From Deltaproteobacteria bacterium (lineage in GTDB: Bacteria > Desulfobacterota > Desulfobacteria > Desulfobacterales > Desulfosarcinaceae): 64,000 nt of DNA. A program made the translations under genes and the position numbers. Where the stretch lies: NCBI GenBank assembly GCA_020444075.1, contig JAHLLR010000011.1:32895-96894 (forward strand), in the 5' to 3' direction. Below, one piece after another: positions 1 through 9,761 of this stretch (within the stretch, counting starts at the first letter, position 1; the number at the start of each line of letters is the position of its first letter). Under the pieces are notes generated by a model. The model was not told the origin of the DNA, ran no database searches, and saw only the letters and a list, made by a program, of their open reading frames with translations.

Positions 1-13
1 GGTTCAACCTTTT

Positions 14-697
14 CTATTTGTTAACCAGGATAGGTTTTCTCTGTTCCCGGATCAACCGATCCATATCCGCAGTCGCCTGCTCACGGTCCGTGTAGCGGCC
101 CACCCGTACCCGAAACCAGAGGCCCTTGCCGGGAATGACAATTCTCGACAAATAGGCAGGATACCCATCCTTTTTCAGATTTGCAACGATTCGCTCGGCA
201 GATGTTCCATCCTTCAGGGAAGCCACCTGAATGGTCAGATTGCCCAAAGTTTCCGCAGCCGCCGGAGTTGTCCCGACAGTCGGCGTATCCGGAACCTTGG
301 TTTTTTTTGCCATGACGGCGGTTCGCGACTTATGCGGCGGGTGCTCGGATTTGACGGTTTCCTCCTGGGAGGACGGTTCGGCTGTCGGCACCGCGGGTGC
401 GGGAATCTGGACGGTGATGTCCGGTCCGTCTTTTTTCAGGGCTTCATAAAACTCCAAGGGCGCTTTTTCATCTTCTCCCCGGATGGCTTTTTCTACCGCG
501 TCCCGCTCCTTTTTCATCATGGCGTCACGCAGAGCGGCCAGCTCTTTTTGCAGCGCCTGGGTGTCGAAATTCACCGGGGCCGTCCCCCGACCCACCATCA
601 CGCCGAGAACGAACATCCATGCCGCAACGAAAAAAACCAGGAGGTATCGCCCCCAGGCAATCCGGCGTTTTAAGGCGGTGGCCTTGCCCTCTGTCAC
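14..697 (-). CDS. SPOR-domain membrane protein
   Basis: 227 aa ORF; N-terminal TM, low-complexity linker, C-terminal SPOR-like domain (LTIQVASLKDGTSAERIVANLKKDGYPAYLSR...WFRVRVGRYTDREQA); directly downstream of argS. Confidence 0.85.
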   Translation of the reverse strand: MTEGKATALKRRIAWGRYLLVFFVAAWMFVLGVMVGRGTAPVNFDTQALQKELAALRDAMMKKERDAVEKAIRGEDEKAPLEFYEALKKDGPDITVQIPAPAVPTAEPSSQEETVKSEHPPHKSRTAVMAKKTKVPDTPTVGTTPAAAETLGNLTIQVASLKDGTSAERIVANLKKDGYPAYLSRIVIPGKGLWFRVRVGRYTDREQATADMDRLIREQRKPILVNK

Positions 698-740
698 AGA
701 TTGCTTCCTTTACCCGGAAATGGAGTCCACTGCAGGGGAC

Positions 741-2408
741 CTACATGGAATCCGGAGCCGACACGCCCAGCAGCGCCAGTCCGTTGCGGATCACCTTCTG
801 AACGGCCGAAATCAGATAGAGCCTGGCCCGGGTCAGCTTCATATCGTCTTCGCACAGGACCCGATGCCGGTTATAATAGGTGTGAAAAGCCGCGGCAAGG
901 GTCATCAGATAGTAGGTGATGCGATGAGGTTCCATAAAAAGCCCTGCAGTTTCGACGGTTTCCGGATAGCGGGCCAGGGCCTTGATCAGGGCGATGTCCT
1001 CCGAAGTTTCCAGGGCGGAAAGATCCGATGGCGAAAAGCCGCTCACATCCAGCCCATCGGCCGTGGCCTTGCGGTGGATGCTGGAGATGCGCGCGTGGAC
1101 ATATTGAACATAATAGACCGGGTTGTCGTTGGTCTTCTGCTTGGCCAGTTCCAGATCGAAGTCAAGGGAGCTGTCATAATGGCGGGTCAGAAAAATAAAC
1201 CGGGCCGCATCCCGGCCAACCTCCTTGACCACATCCGCCAGGGTGACAAACTCGCCGGCCCGGGTGGACATGGCCACCGGCTGGCCGGCCCGCAGCAGGT
1301 TGACCAGTTGCACCAGAAGGACGTCGAACTGGTCACGGTCGTATCCGGAAGCCTCCACGGCGGCTTTCATCCGCGGGATGTAGCCGTGATGGTCGGCCCC
1401 CCACACGTCGATAACTTTGTGAAACCCACGCTCGAACTTGTCCTTGTGATAGGTGATGTCCGATGCAAAATAGGTGGTCTGACCATTCTGGCGCACTACC
1501 ACGCGGTCCTTTTCGTCGCCATAGTCGCTGGTCTTGAACCACAGGGCGCCGTCCTTCTCGTAAATCAGTCCCTTCTCCTTGAAATCGCGGATATCCGCCT
1601 CTACTTTTCCCGAATCATAGAGGCTTTGTTCCGAAAACCATCGGTGGAAGGTCACTCCGAAATCCACCAGGTCGGCCCGCATGCCCTCGGTAATCTTCTC
1701 CGCTGCATACCGGGCGCAGGGCATGATGGCCTCCGCCTCGTCCGCTTCGAAAATCTCCCGGCCGTCCCGTTCGAGCAGTTCGCTGGCCAGAACCCGGATG
1801 TAATCCCCCTGGTAGCAGGTGTCGGGGAAATCCACGGTTTCGCCCAGCAGTTGTTTTCCCCGCAGGTAGACGGACATGCCCAGGGTCTGGATCTGTCGGC
1901 CGGAATCGTTGATGTAATACTCTTTTTGCACTTCATAGCCGCAAAAAGAGAGAATGTTGGCTGTGCTGTCCCCCACGGCACCGCCCCGGCCATGGCCCAC
2001 GTGAAGGGGACCGGTGGGGTTGGAACTGACGAATTCGATCTGAATGCGGGTCCCCTTGCCCAGGTTGCAGCGGCCAAACTGGTCGTCCTGTTCGTGAATG
2101 GCAGCCAGCACCGGGTACCAGGCGGACGGACGGATAAAAAAATTGATGAACCCCGGCCCGGCAATTTCCGTTCGGTCGATGATGCCCTTTTGGTCATCCA
2201 GATGCTCGATGAGCGTTTCGGCGATTTTTCGGGGTGGCATGCGCTGGGTCCTGGCCATCTGCATGGCCATATTGGTCGACAGGTCGCCGTGGCTGTCTGC
2301 CTTGGGTTCTTCCAGCACCACCTCGCAAAAGTCAGGCGAGGGGAAGATGCCTTTTTCGTAAACGGCCGTAGCTGCCGCCAGAATGATTTCCTTGAGCGCA
2401 TTCTTCAT
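741..2408 (-). CDS. argS: Arginyl-tRNA synthetase
   Basis: 555 aa; class I aaRS motifs ([30 protein letters not shown]), C-terminal DALR-type domain. Confidence 0.97.
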   Translation of the reverse strand: MKNALKEIILAAATAVYEKGIFPSPDFCEVVLEEPKADSHGDLSTNMAMQMARTQRMPPRKIAETLIEHLDDQKGIIDRTEIAGPGFINFFIRPSAWYPVLAAIHEQDDQFGRCNLGKGTRIQIEFVSSNPTGPLHVGHGRGGAVGDSTANILSFCGYEVQKEYYINDSGRQIQTLGMSVYLRGKQLLGETVDFPDTCYQGDYIRVLASELLERDGREIFEADEAEAIMPCARYAAEKITEGMRADLVDFGVTFHRWFSEQSLYDSGKVEADIRDFKEKGLIYEKDGALWFKTSDYGDEKDRVVVRQNGQTTYFASDITYHKDKFERGFHKVIDVWGADHHGYIPRMKAAVEASGYDRDQFDVLLVQLVNLLRAGQPVAMSTRAGEFVTLADVVKEVGRDAARFIFLTRHYDSSLDFDLELAKQKTNDNPVYYVQYVHARISSIHRKATADGLDVSGFSPSDLSALETSEDIALIKALARYPETVETAGLFMEPHRITYYLMTLAAAFHTYYNRHRVLCEDDMKLTRARLYLISAVQKVIRNGLALLGVSAPDSM

Positions 2409-2857
2409 GAAGTATATTTCCTGACGGCTGCCGCCAATGGATGGGTGTCAGCCGTGCGGTAGGGTAAGTTGATGGTTGCCCTCATCGGGCGATGGCATCT
2501 GTCTTCAGGCACCTGCCCTTTTCGGTAAAGTCCAGTTCATAAAGAGTTTTCCGATCCAAGTCAAGAAGGTTCCCCCCGGCTGCAGGATGCTGAAACCGGG
2601 TATTATTGGCAGGCAGAAACCGGTACGAAGGGAAGAAACCGGAGGCAACACCCGTGGCGAAGACACATGCAGGACCGGGCCCCTGTTTCCCTGCAACCTC
2701 CTGTCTGTCCTTCGATAATGGGCTTGCCCGGAGGGGTCCTTACAGAGGGGTCCTTTTCCCTTGCATTTCCTTAATTTCCAACGTAATTTGATTGGTTGCT
2801 GGCCACTGCAACACAATCGTTTGGATTCTGGCACAACCTAAAAGGCTTGTAATTATT

Positions 2858-3898
2858 ATGAATGTGAGTAGCTGCAAGCAGCGGCAGAAGCTTGCCGTTG
2901 ATATCGATGCGGTTTGCCGTCTGATCACCTCCACCCAGCTTTCCTCGGGCGAAATCCCCTGGTCTACGGGAGAAAAAACCGATCCCTGGGATCATGTGGA
3001 AGCAGCCATGGGACTGGTGGTGGGAGGATACCTGGAGCAGGCCCGGCGTGCCTTTTACTGGTTGCGATCCATGCAGCTGGATGACGGCAGCTGGTTTGCC
3101 GCCTATCGCCGAGGCATTCCCGAGGACCGGACCCGCGAAACCAACATGAGCGCCTACATCGCCGTGGGTGTGTTTCACTACTGGCTGATTACCGGCGACC
3201 GCAAATTCCTCGAATCCATGTGGGACACCGTGCGGCGGGCCATCGACTTTGCCGTCGGGCATCAGCGCGCCAACGGAGAAATCTGCTGGGCAATCAGCCC
3301 CCAGGGCAAAGTGGATCCCATGGCCCTGCTCACCGGATCCAGTTCGATCTACATGAGCCTGAAATGCGCCATGGCCATTGCCGCCGAACTGGGTATGGCG
3401 ACCATACCCTGGGCCGATGCATTCAAGCGTCTCGGCGACGCCATTCGCAGCCGGCCCTACCTGTTTAACATGACCAAATCCCGTTTTTCCATGGACTGGT
3501 TCTACCCGGTCCTGTGCGGGGCCGTAACCGGAGAAGCCGCCACCCGACGCATCGACCGGCAGTGGAAGAAATATGTGGTGGAAGGACTGGGCGTTCGCTG
3601 CGTATCCGACCAACCCTGGGTGACGGTCGCGGAAAGTTCCGAACTGGTGCTGACCCTGGCCGCCATGGGAGACACGGAAAAAGCCCGGATCGTTTTCAAC
3701 TGGCTGTTGGACCACGTGTTCGATGACGGTTCCTTCTGGTGTGGATTCACCTTTCCGGACATGACCCGGTGGCCCGAAGAGAAGATCACCTGGACCAATG
3801 CGGTGGTGATCCTGGCTGCCGACGCCCTGTTCAACCTCACCCCCGGGGGCCGGCTGTTCGGCCATGCCTGGTGGGCCAATGCCGGCTATTCCGGTTAA
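2858..3898 (+). CDS. Alpha/alpha-toroid (six-hairpin / prenyltransferase-like) protein of unknown function
   Basis: ORF 2792..3898; likely start ATG 2858 (MNVSSCKQ). Repeated toroid-like helices (QLDDGSWFAAYRRG, DDGSFWCGFTFPD). Confidence 0.6.
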   Translation: MNVSSCKQRQKLAVDIDAVCRLITSTQLSSGEIPWSTGEKTDPWDHVEAAMGLVVGGYLEQARRAFYWLRSMQLDDGSWFAAYRRGIPEDRTRETNMSAYIAVGVFHYWLITGDRKFLESMWDTVRRAIDFAVGHQRANGEICWAISPQGKVDPMALLTGSSSIYMSLKCAMAIAAELGMATIPWADAFKRLGDAIRSRPYLFNMTKSRFSMDWFYPVLCGAVTGEAATRRIDRQWKKYVVEGLGVRCVSDQPWVTVAESSELVLTLAAMGDTEKARIVFNWLLDHVFDDGSFWCGFTFPDMTRWPEEKITWTNAVVILAADALFNLTPGGRLFGHAWWANAGYSG

Positions 3899-3966
3899 CA
3901 GCCGGTCTTTTAGCGCCACGGGATTCGGTTCAAATTCATAAAGCTGTAAAAAGTCAAATTTTAAAC

Positions 3967-4087
3967 GGATTCGTAAAAAGCCCGAGATCAAGGCTTGCGA
4001 ATCTTGAGGAGTGAGGCGTACTCATGGTACGCCGCAGCGACGAGGGATGATGCGTAACGCAGATATCGGGGTTTTTACGAATCCGTC
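3967..4087. repeat. ~120 bp palindromic (MITE/REP-like) element
   Basis: Left end acggattcgtaaaaagcccgagatc and right end gatatcggggtttttacgaatccgt are near-perfect inverted repeats; central hairpin ggcgtac-tcatg-gtacgcc. Confidence 0.75.
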
Positions 4088-4807
4088 ATGATTAAAGATC
4101 ATCGCCCCTACATTATCAAGAAGGCATACCTCAATTTCCAGAAATTTTATGCCAGCCATTTCCTGCGGCCCCAGCTGGAACACCTGGGAAAAGGACATAC
4201 CTTCATGCGGCCCTGGCATGTGGAGCTGTTCGGCGCCCCGATCACCATCGGGCAATTCGCCACGGTCATCGCCACCCCGGACAAGAAAATCCGGTTGTCG
4301 GTATGGCCGGACCAGGCAGGCAAGGGGCATATCACCATCGGCAACTACTGCCTGGTCTGCCCCGGCGTCAGAATCAGCAGCGCCGCCGGCATCACCGTTG
4401 CCGACAACTGCATGATCGCCAACGGCGCCTACATTACCGATTCAGACTGGCATGGGATCTACGACCGCATCTCCTTTGGCAGGGCCATGCCGGTAACCAT
4501 CCAAAAAAACGCCTGGATCGGGGACAGCGCCATCGTCTGCAAGGGGGTGACCATCGGCGAGAACAGCATCGTAGGCGCCGGAGCCATCGTGGTGGATTCG
4601 GTTCCGGCCAACTGCGTGGCCGCCGGCAACCCGGCCCGGGTGGTCAAGGAGCTGGACGCCGAAGAAACCTTCACCACCCGGGCCGAATTTTTCTCCGATC
4701 CGGCCAAACTCTCCCGGGATTTCATGGCCTGGGAACAGGCCATGCTCCAAGGCAACACCCTGTTTGGCTGGCTGCGCCACCTGCTGTTTCCTGCCAAGGG
4801 AGATTGA
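4088..4807 (+). CDS. Hexapeptide-repeat O-acyltransferase (LbH fold)
   Basis: Left-handed beta-helix hexapeptide repeats (ITIGNYCLVCPGVRISSAAGITVADNCMIANGAYITD...VTIGENSIVGAGAIVVDSVPANCVAAGNPARVV). Confidence 0.85.
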   Translation: MIKDHRPYIIKKAYLNFQKFYASHFLRPQLEHLGKGHTFMRPWHVELFGAPITIGQFATVIATPDKKIRLSVWPDQAGKGHITIGNYCLVCPGVRISSAAGITVADNCMIANGAYITDSDWHGIYDRISFGRAMPVTIQKNAWIGDSAIVCKGVTIGENSIVGAGAIVVDSVPANCVAAGNPARVVKELDAEETFTTRAEFFSDPAKLSRDFMAWEQAMLQGNTLFGWLRHLLFPAKGD

Positions 4808-4846
4808 AAGCTGATGCGACGACCGCCAAGGGTCGGGTGTAGTACT

Positions 4847-6256
4847 TTATACGGTTGTCCTTCGATCAAAAGGTAAGCAGACGGTAACTCGGGTCCATTG
4901 CCCCGGCTGACTCTCCAGCCTCACGCTTCCGTCGTGAAGTTCGACGATTCGCTTCACAATGGCCAGACCCAGGCCGGACCCGCCATGCTCAATCGATCTG
5001 GATTTCTCAACCCTGTAAAATTGATCGAACACCTTGTCGATTTCAGCACCAGCAACCCCTGGCCCTGTATTGGTCACAGATATCGTCATCATGTCGGGCA
5101 TTTGCTTTCCCTCAACGATAATGTTGCCGCCATCGACGTTGTACTTGATGGCATTGTCCAGAATATTGGAAAATGCGCGGGTCAATTTTTTTTTGTCACC
5201 GTCTATGTCACTCAACGCATGCAGGTGAAGATCCATTTGGATGCTTTGCGCCTCAGCAAAAAATCGGTAATCCGCTACCAAAGACTCAAGTATGGCAAGC
5301 AAAGAGACCGGTCCCTTCTCAATCGCATCCACCATTTCCAGGGAGGATAGATTCAACAGGTCTTTCACCAATCGTTCCATACGCAGTACCTGTTCGTTCA
5401 ACCGCAAAAGATTATCTTTCGCAGAAGATGACATCGACTCCATGTCAGAGGAACAGACCTCATCGATTGACAGCCGCATCGTTGTCAGCGGTGTTTTCAA
5501 CTCATGGGAGGTGTCGAACAGAAAATTTCTCTGCTTCACAAAAGAATGCTGCAACCGGTCCAGCATTCGGTTGATGGTCTTGGCCAGTTGGTTGAACTCG
5601 TCACCACCAGGGCCAACCGGCAACCGTCGGCCAAGGTTTTTTTCACTGATGTCCTTGGTCAAATCCTTCATTTCGCCGATCGGCTTCAAAATCTTTCCGG
5701 CGATGAAATTGCTGAAGGCGATCAAAACCAGGCTCGACAGAATAAGGCCTGCAGCAAGGCTGTAAACCAGCTCCCAGATTTCCTCCTGGAGTTTTTCCAT
5801 GGGACGGGCGATTTGGACGGTAAATTCCTTCCCGTCTAATGCAAATGAGAATCTTTTGACCCGGAAGGTCGTTTCACGTCTAAGTTCCTGCCCCTGGGGA
5901 GACTGCTCGGCCGGTAAAGTTATATTGACCGTCTTGCTGGTGCCGGGCGTGAGTAAGGGAAGATTGACCGATTTTGTCAAACCGGACTGATAAAGCAGTT
6001 TGCCAGAGTCCTGCTCGACAATCTTGAGCCAATACGCATAAATTTCATTTGCAGCCGGATCGGAAGGTATTGGTCCTGATTCTTCCTGCCTTTCCATAAC
6101 CGTTCTTACCGCCCGTTGAGCTTCCGCTTCCAGCTCCGCATCCAGAATTTCGAAAGGCTGTTCCACCAGCTCGAAGAAAACGGCCAGGGAAAACACCAAG
6201 CTGGCAACTAAGCCAGCTCCGGCAACCAACAGCGAAATTCTTCTCTTGACGGTCAT
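4847..6256 (-). CDS. HAMP-domain sensor histidine kinase
   Basis: TM-sensor-TM, HAMP, HisKA (DTSHELKTPLTTMRLS), HATPase (VTNTGPGV, GGSGLGLAIVKRI). Confidence 0.93.
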   Translation of the reverse strand: MTVKRRISLLVAGAGLVASLVFSLAVFFELVEQPFEILDAELEAEAQRAVRTVMERQEESGPIPSDPAANEIYAYWLKIVEQDSGKLLYQSGLTKSVNLPLLTPGTSKTVNITLPAEQSPQGQELRRETTFRVKRFSFALDGKEFTVQIARPMEKLQEEIWELVYSLAAGLILSSLVLIAFSNFIAGKILKPIGEMKDLTKDISEKNLGRRLPVGPGGDEFNQLAKTINRMLDRLQHSFVKQRNFLFDTSHELKTPLTTMRLSIDEVCSSDMESMSSSAKDNLLRLNEQVLRMERLVKDLLNLSSLEMVDAIEKGPVSLLAILESLVADYRFFAEAQSIQMDLHLHALSDIDGDKKKLTRAFSNILDNAIKYNVDGGNIIVEGKQMPDMMTISVTNTGPGVAGAEIDKVFDQFYRVEKSRSIEHGGSGLGLAIVKRIVELHDGSVRLESQPGQWTRVTVCLPFDRRTTV

Positions 6257-6936
6257 TCGTTCGCGTCCTTGATTATATAACCGACCCCGCGAACCGTCTG
6301 GATTATGTCTACCTTTCGCGAATCACCGATTTTTTTACGCAGGTTTTTGATATGAACATCCATAAAATTTGACATGTTAAAAGGGTCGAAGTCATCTCCC
6401 CACACATGTTCGGCCAGGCTGAAGCGTGAAACGACCCTGTTCTTATTGTACAGGAGAAATTCCAGGATGGAAAACTCTCTGGGTGTGAGATCCACCGGGC
6501 GCTCTCTTTGGGTTACTTGACGGTTTATCGTGTTCAATTGCAGTCCACAAGCCTCAAGCACCGTGGTCGTCTGACTTCCTGATCGTCTGAGCAGGGCACG
6601 TACCCGCGCCATCAGTTCATTGGACGAAAAGGGTTTGGCCAGGTAGTCATCCGCGCCATGATCGAGTCCTTTGACCTTATCGGCGGCATCGCCTTTTGCC
6701 GTCAGCATGAGCACCGGCGTCTCGATCCCTCCCTTGCGGATGTCTTCCAGGACGGTCAACCCATCAATTTTCGGCATCATGATGTCCAAAATGATCAAAT
6801 CGAAGGGATTGTCGAACACCTTGTCAAGGGCTGCTTCACCGTCTTTCGCCGTCTCAACAATGTAGCGTTGCGTTTCAAAAATTTCCTGCAATTGTTTCAA
6901 TAACGAATGTTCATCATCGACAATCAAAATTTTCAT
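6253..6936 (-). CDS. OmpR/PhoB-family response regulator
   Basis: Receiver (MKILIVDDEHSLL...LIILDIMMPKIDG...KPF) plus winged-helix C-terminus (LTPREFSILEFLL...VHIKNLRKKIG...VRGVGYII). Confidence 0.95.
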   Translation of the reverse strand: MKILIVDDEHSLLKQLQEIFETQRYIVETAKDGEAALDKVFDNPFDLIILDIMMPKIDGLTVLEDIRKGGIETPVLMLTAKGDAADKVKGLDHGADDYLAKPFSSNELMARVRALLRRSGSQTTTVLEACGLQLNTINRQVTQRERPVDLTPREFSILEFLLYNKNRVVSRFSLAEHVWGDDFDPFNMSNFMDVHIKNLRKKIGDSRKVDIIQTVRGVGYIIKDANE

Positions 6937-6953
6937 AATCGGTCACCACTTCT

Positions 6954-8708
6954 TCAAAACCGCCAGACTACATATCCATCGGGGCCACTGCTTTCCTGAA
7001 AAACAGGATTTGGGAGTTGATTCTTCCATCGTTTGACACTTTTTTGCCGGGCAACCAGAAGCGTTTTTCCCCGGTTTCGGTCAATCAAAGCGGAGAAGGA
7101 ATCCAGATGCAGGAGACGGCCGTCGGCATCCGGATAGGCCAGGCCATAATCGAGTTCGCCCCCATTTACAAGCACGAACACATCGCTGCGTTTTAAGAAC
7201 CAGCAGGCCGCCCGGAGTGTATCTTCATCAGAAATGACCACTGTATCCGGTTCGATCAACTGGTGACATCTTTCCAGCAGACGTCCAGGGGCTTTCTCCG
7301 TAATCGTTTGGTCGGGCATGATGAAGTGGGCGATGAAAAACAAAAACAGTGGCGAAAGCCCAAACCATAATACTTTTTTCATGTTAAGCTGATTTTTGAA
7401 AGCCCAAAAGCAGAACAGGATTACAAAGATTATGCCGTTAGCGGCCATCAACGCTTTCCAAGGATGGCTGTAAGGATGAAACCCCTGAAAGCCAAAAATC
7501 TGGACACAGGTGAAGGCCAGAAGGATCAGGGTGAAAAGTACGCCATTGCCGGCTATACCCCACTGAAACAGTTTTATTCCATCCTGTTTGAGCGCGTGTG
7601 AAAGACCTATGCCCATTAGGATGGCAAACGCCGGGAAACAGGGCAGGATGTAGGTCAGCAACTTCCCGTGGCTAACCGAGAAGAACAGGAAAGGCAACAC
7701 CAGCCAGCAGATGGACAACCGAACCAACCGGCGGCCTTTGGATCCCTGGTTCTTAAGTGGCTCCCATAGTCCTGCCACGCCTGCCGGGACCAGAAATGTC
7801 CAAGGCATGAACATACCCGGTGCGGCCATGAAAAAAAACCAGAAGGACTCTTTATGTTGGGCACCGTCCGTCATGAAGCGGCGTATATGTTCGTTCCAGA
7901 AAAAAAAGGGCCAGTAATCCGGTTCTCTCAGGTAGATCAGGATACTCCATGGCAGGACCACCAAGATGGCCATGAACAGCGGCAGCCAGCCCATGCGCCA
8001 TAGATCCCGGTGGCGACGCTGCCAGACAAGATAAGGCGACAAAACCATAACGGGCAAGGCAAAGGCAAGAAAGCCCTTCGTCAGGAACGCCAGGCCACAA
8101 GCCGTGCCGGCCAACAGCAACCACTGTTTTTCTCGAGCAGTTCCCTGTGGTGCTTCAGTGGCAAAATAGAATGCAGTTATGGAGGCAGTCACAAAAAATG
8201 AGAACAGGCTGTCAAGCACGGCGGTGTTGCCCACCCCGAATATCTCGAAACAGGTCAGAAAAATGAGAGCGGCAAGGACAGGCACGCTGTTGTGATCGCC
8301 GTCCTCATCACGGCTGGCCCAACCAGCCAGCGTATAGATTAACCAGGCTGAAAGCCCAACGGCAATTGCCGATGGCAGGCGCACGGCAAAATTGTTTTCA
8401 CCGAAGATCAAAAGAGAAGCCGCATGCACCCAATACCCCAAGACCGGTTTTTCGAAATATCTGACCCCGTCAAGATGCGGTACCACCCAGTCTCCATTGG
8501 CGATCATTTCACGGGGAATTTCGGCGTAACGCGTTTCGTCGGGAACCATTAGATCCCTGGCGCCAAGGGGAAGGATATAAAGAATCAAGAAGACAGCCAA
8601 AAGGAGGAACACCTGGGATTTTTTTACAACCACTGATTTCAATTCCATTGATCGAAGCATTGCCACAGCATGCAGTTGGATTAGTGCCCGCTTTCCAGGT
8701 TCAAACAT
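6954..8708 (-). CDS. ArnT-like GT39/GT83 lipid A aminoarabinose transferase paralogue
   Basis: Strong similarity by eye to the ArnT at 25983..27641 (MVPDETRYAEIPREMIANGDWVVPHLDGVRYFEKPVLGYW; KLLTYILPCFPAFAI). Start codon uncertain. Confidence 0.85.
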   Translation of the reverse strand: MFEPGKRALIQLHAVAMLRSMELKSVVVKKSQVFLLLAVFLILYILPLGARDLMVPDETRYAEIPREMIANGDWVVPHLDGVRYFEKPVLGYWVHAASLLIFGENNFAVRLPSAIAVGLSAWLIYTLAGWASRDEDGDHNSVPVLAALIFLTCFEIFGVGNTAVLDSLFSFFVTASITAFYFATEAPQGTAREKQWLLLAGTACGLAFLTKGFLAFALPVMVLSPYLVWQRRHRDLWRMGWLPLFMAILVVLPWSILIYLREPDYWPFFFWNEHIRRFMTDGAQHKESFWFFFMAAPGMFMPWTFLVPAGVAGLWEPLKNQGSKGRRLVRLSICWLVLPFLFFSVSHGKLLTYILPCFPAFAILMGIGLSHALKQDGIKLFQWGIAGNGVLFTLILLAFTCVQIFGFQGFHPYSHPWKALMAANGIIFVILFCFWAFKNQLNMKKVLWFGLSPLFLFFIAHFIMPDQTITEKAPGRLLERCHQLIEPDTVVISDEDTLRAACWFLKRSDVFVLVNGGELDYGLAYPDADGRLLHLDSFSALIDRNRGKTLLVARQKSVKRWKNQLPNPVFQESSGPDGYVVWRF

Positions 8709-9192
8709 TGCTGTTTATTTTTTCCCGAAGATTCGAATCGATCAGGCAATCGATGCTAACCACCGGCTCAGTTTGGCGTGGTGCCTCCGGGTGTGATCGC
8801 AGCAGGCTGCTCATAGTCGGCACATACTTTCCTCGCGAAAACTTTGATCATGATCCAGGGTTGGAATATCGTAAACAGTTATGAATCGAAGGTCTCCGAT
8901 GACTTCTGAACATCTCACGAAGTCAAGGAGATTAAAGATTATTTCTTTATCCATCTCCAGCGCACATATCCCTTTATACTCCACAGATAGCCCATGCTCC
9001 GATATGTAATGGACTCTCCCAATTACCGGTGTGTCGCAGTTCTTAACCGGTTGATTACCGGAAAGGCGTTCTCAACCGCTCAACTGGTTTTGATTTGGAA
9101 TGTAGCAGGCCAAGGTGAAGAAAGGATGAAGAAGGTAGGGACAATAATGCTAAAGTATCAGCTGCTTTTTGGTTGATGCAGATCAATTACCA

Positions 9193-9220
9193 GCCGAAAA
9201 AGTGCCAGGACTTTTTCGGC
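9193..9220. repeat. Perfect 11-bp inverted repeat, 6-nt loop
   Basis: gccgaaaaagt-gccagg-actttttcggc. Confidence 0.7.
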
Positions 9221-9294
9221 GATCTTTTATACAGAAAAGTTCCCGGCAAATGCCAGGCTGTTTTGGGCCAGGATTGACAGCTGCTGATGGTCAC

Positions 9295-9500
9295 CTAAAA
9301 GCTTTGCGACCATACCGGCCCAATATCGGTGCTTTCCGCCACTTTAAATCCGTTGTAGCCATCTTTGATTACGCCATAGACGCCGTTGGCGCGCTCCGCG
9401 ACTACCGAACAGCTGCCGGCCATGGCTTCCAATAAAACCATTTCCTGTGTTTCGGATGTCGAGGCGAAAACAAAAAGGTCGACAACCAGGTATAGGAAAA
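9295..9500 (-). pseudogene. Remnant of a GT4-type glycosyltransferase
   Basis: Fragment DLFVFASTSETQEMVLLEAMAGSCSVVAERANGVYGVIKDGYNGFKV matches the donor-binding segment of GT4 enzymes; no remaining N- or C-terminal parts in frame. Confidence 0.65.
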
Positions 9501-9761
9501 ACACCAAGTTCGCCGATGACCTTGGCTGAAAGCAGGCTGGCGGGTATCCGTATCTGCCCCCGGAAAAGAAGTGGTGAACAAAGAGGGAAAAGACATCGCG
9601 AAAAACAGCGCTGCCAGCCCGAAATAACTCAGGGCTCGCCAGGAAACAGACAAAGTAATATGCTTTTCCCCTTTCACCGTCACCCAGTTTTTTCCGATAT
9701 CAGCAGCACGCTGCCCTGCCACCGCAACCGATGGGGCTCGCGGTCGGTTAGTGCATCCGAG

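Noticed and set aside
483-2462. 659-aa plus-strand ORF
   Set aside because: Antisense shadow of argS and the SPOR gene; no recognisable domains, and argS on the other strand is unambiguous.
2731-2755. Tandem gaggggtcctt repeat (two copies, 14-bp period)
   Set aside because: Only two short copies, no associated promoter or hairpin; probably chance or simple duplication.
3918-3945. ggttcaaattc resembling a tRNA T-loop
   Set aside because: No matching acceptor, D or anticodon stems around it.
2771-3991. 406-aa minus-strand ORF
   Set aside because: Antisense to the toroid protein; low-complexity GH/GP-rich translation typical of shadow ORFs in GC-rich DNA.
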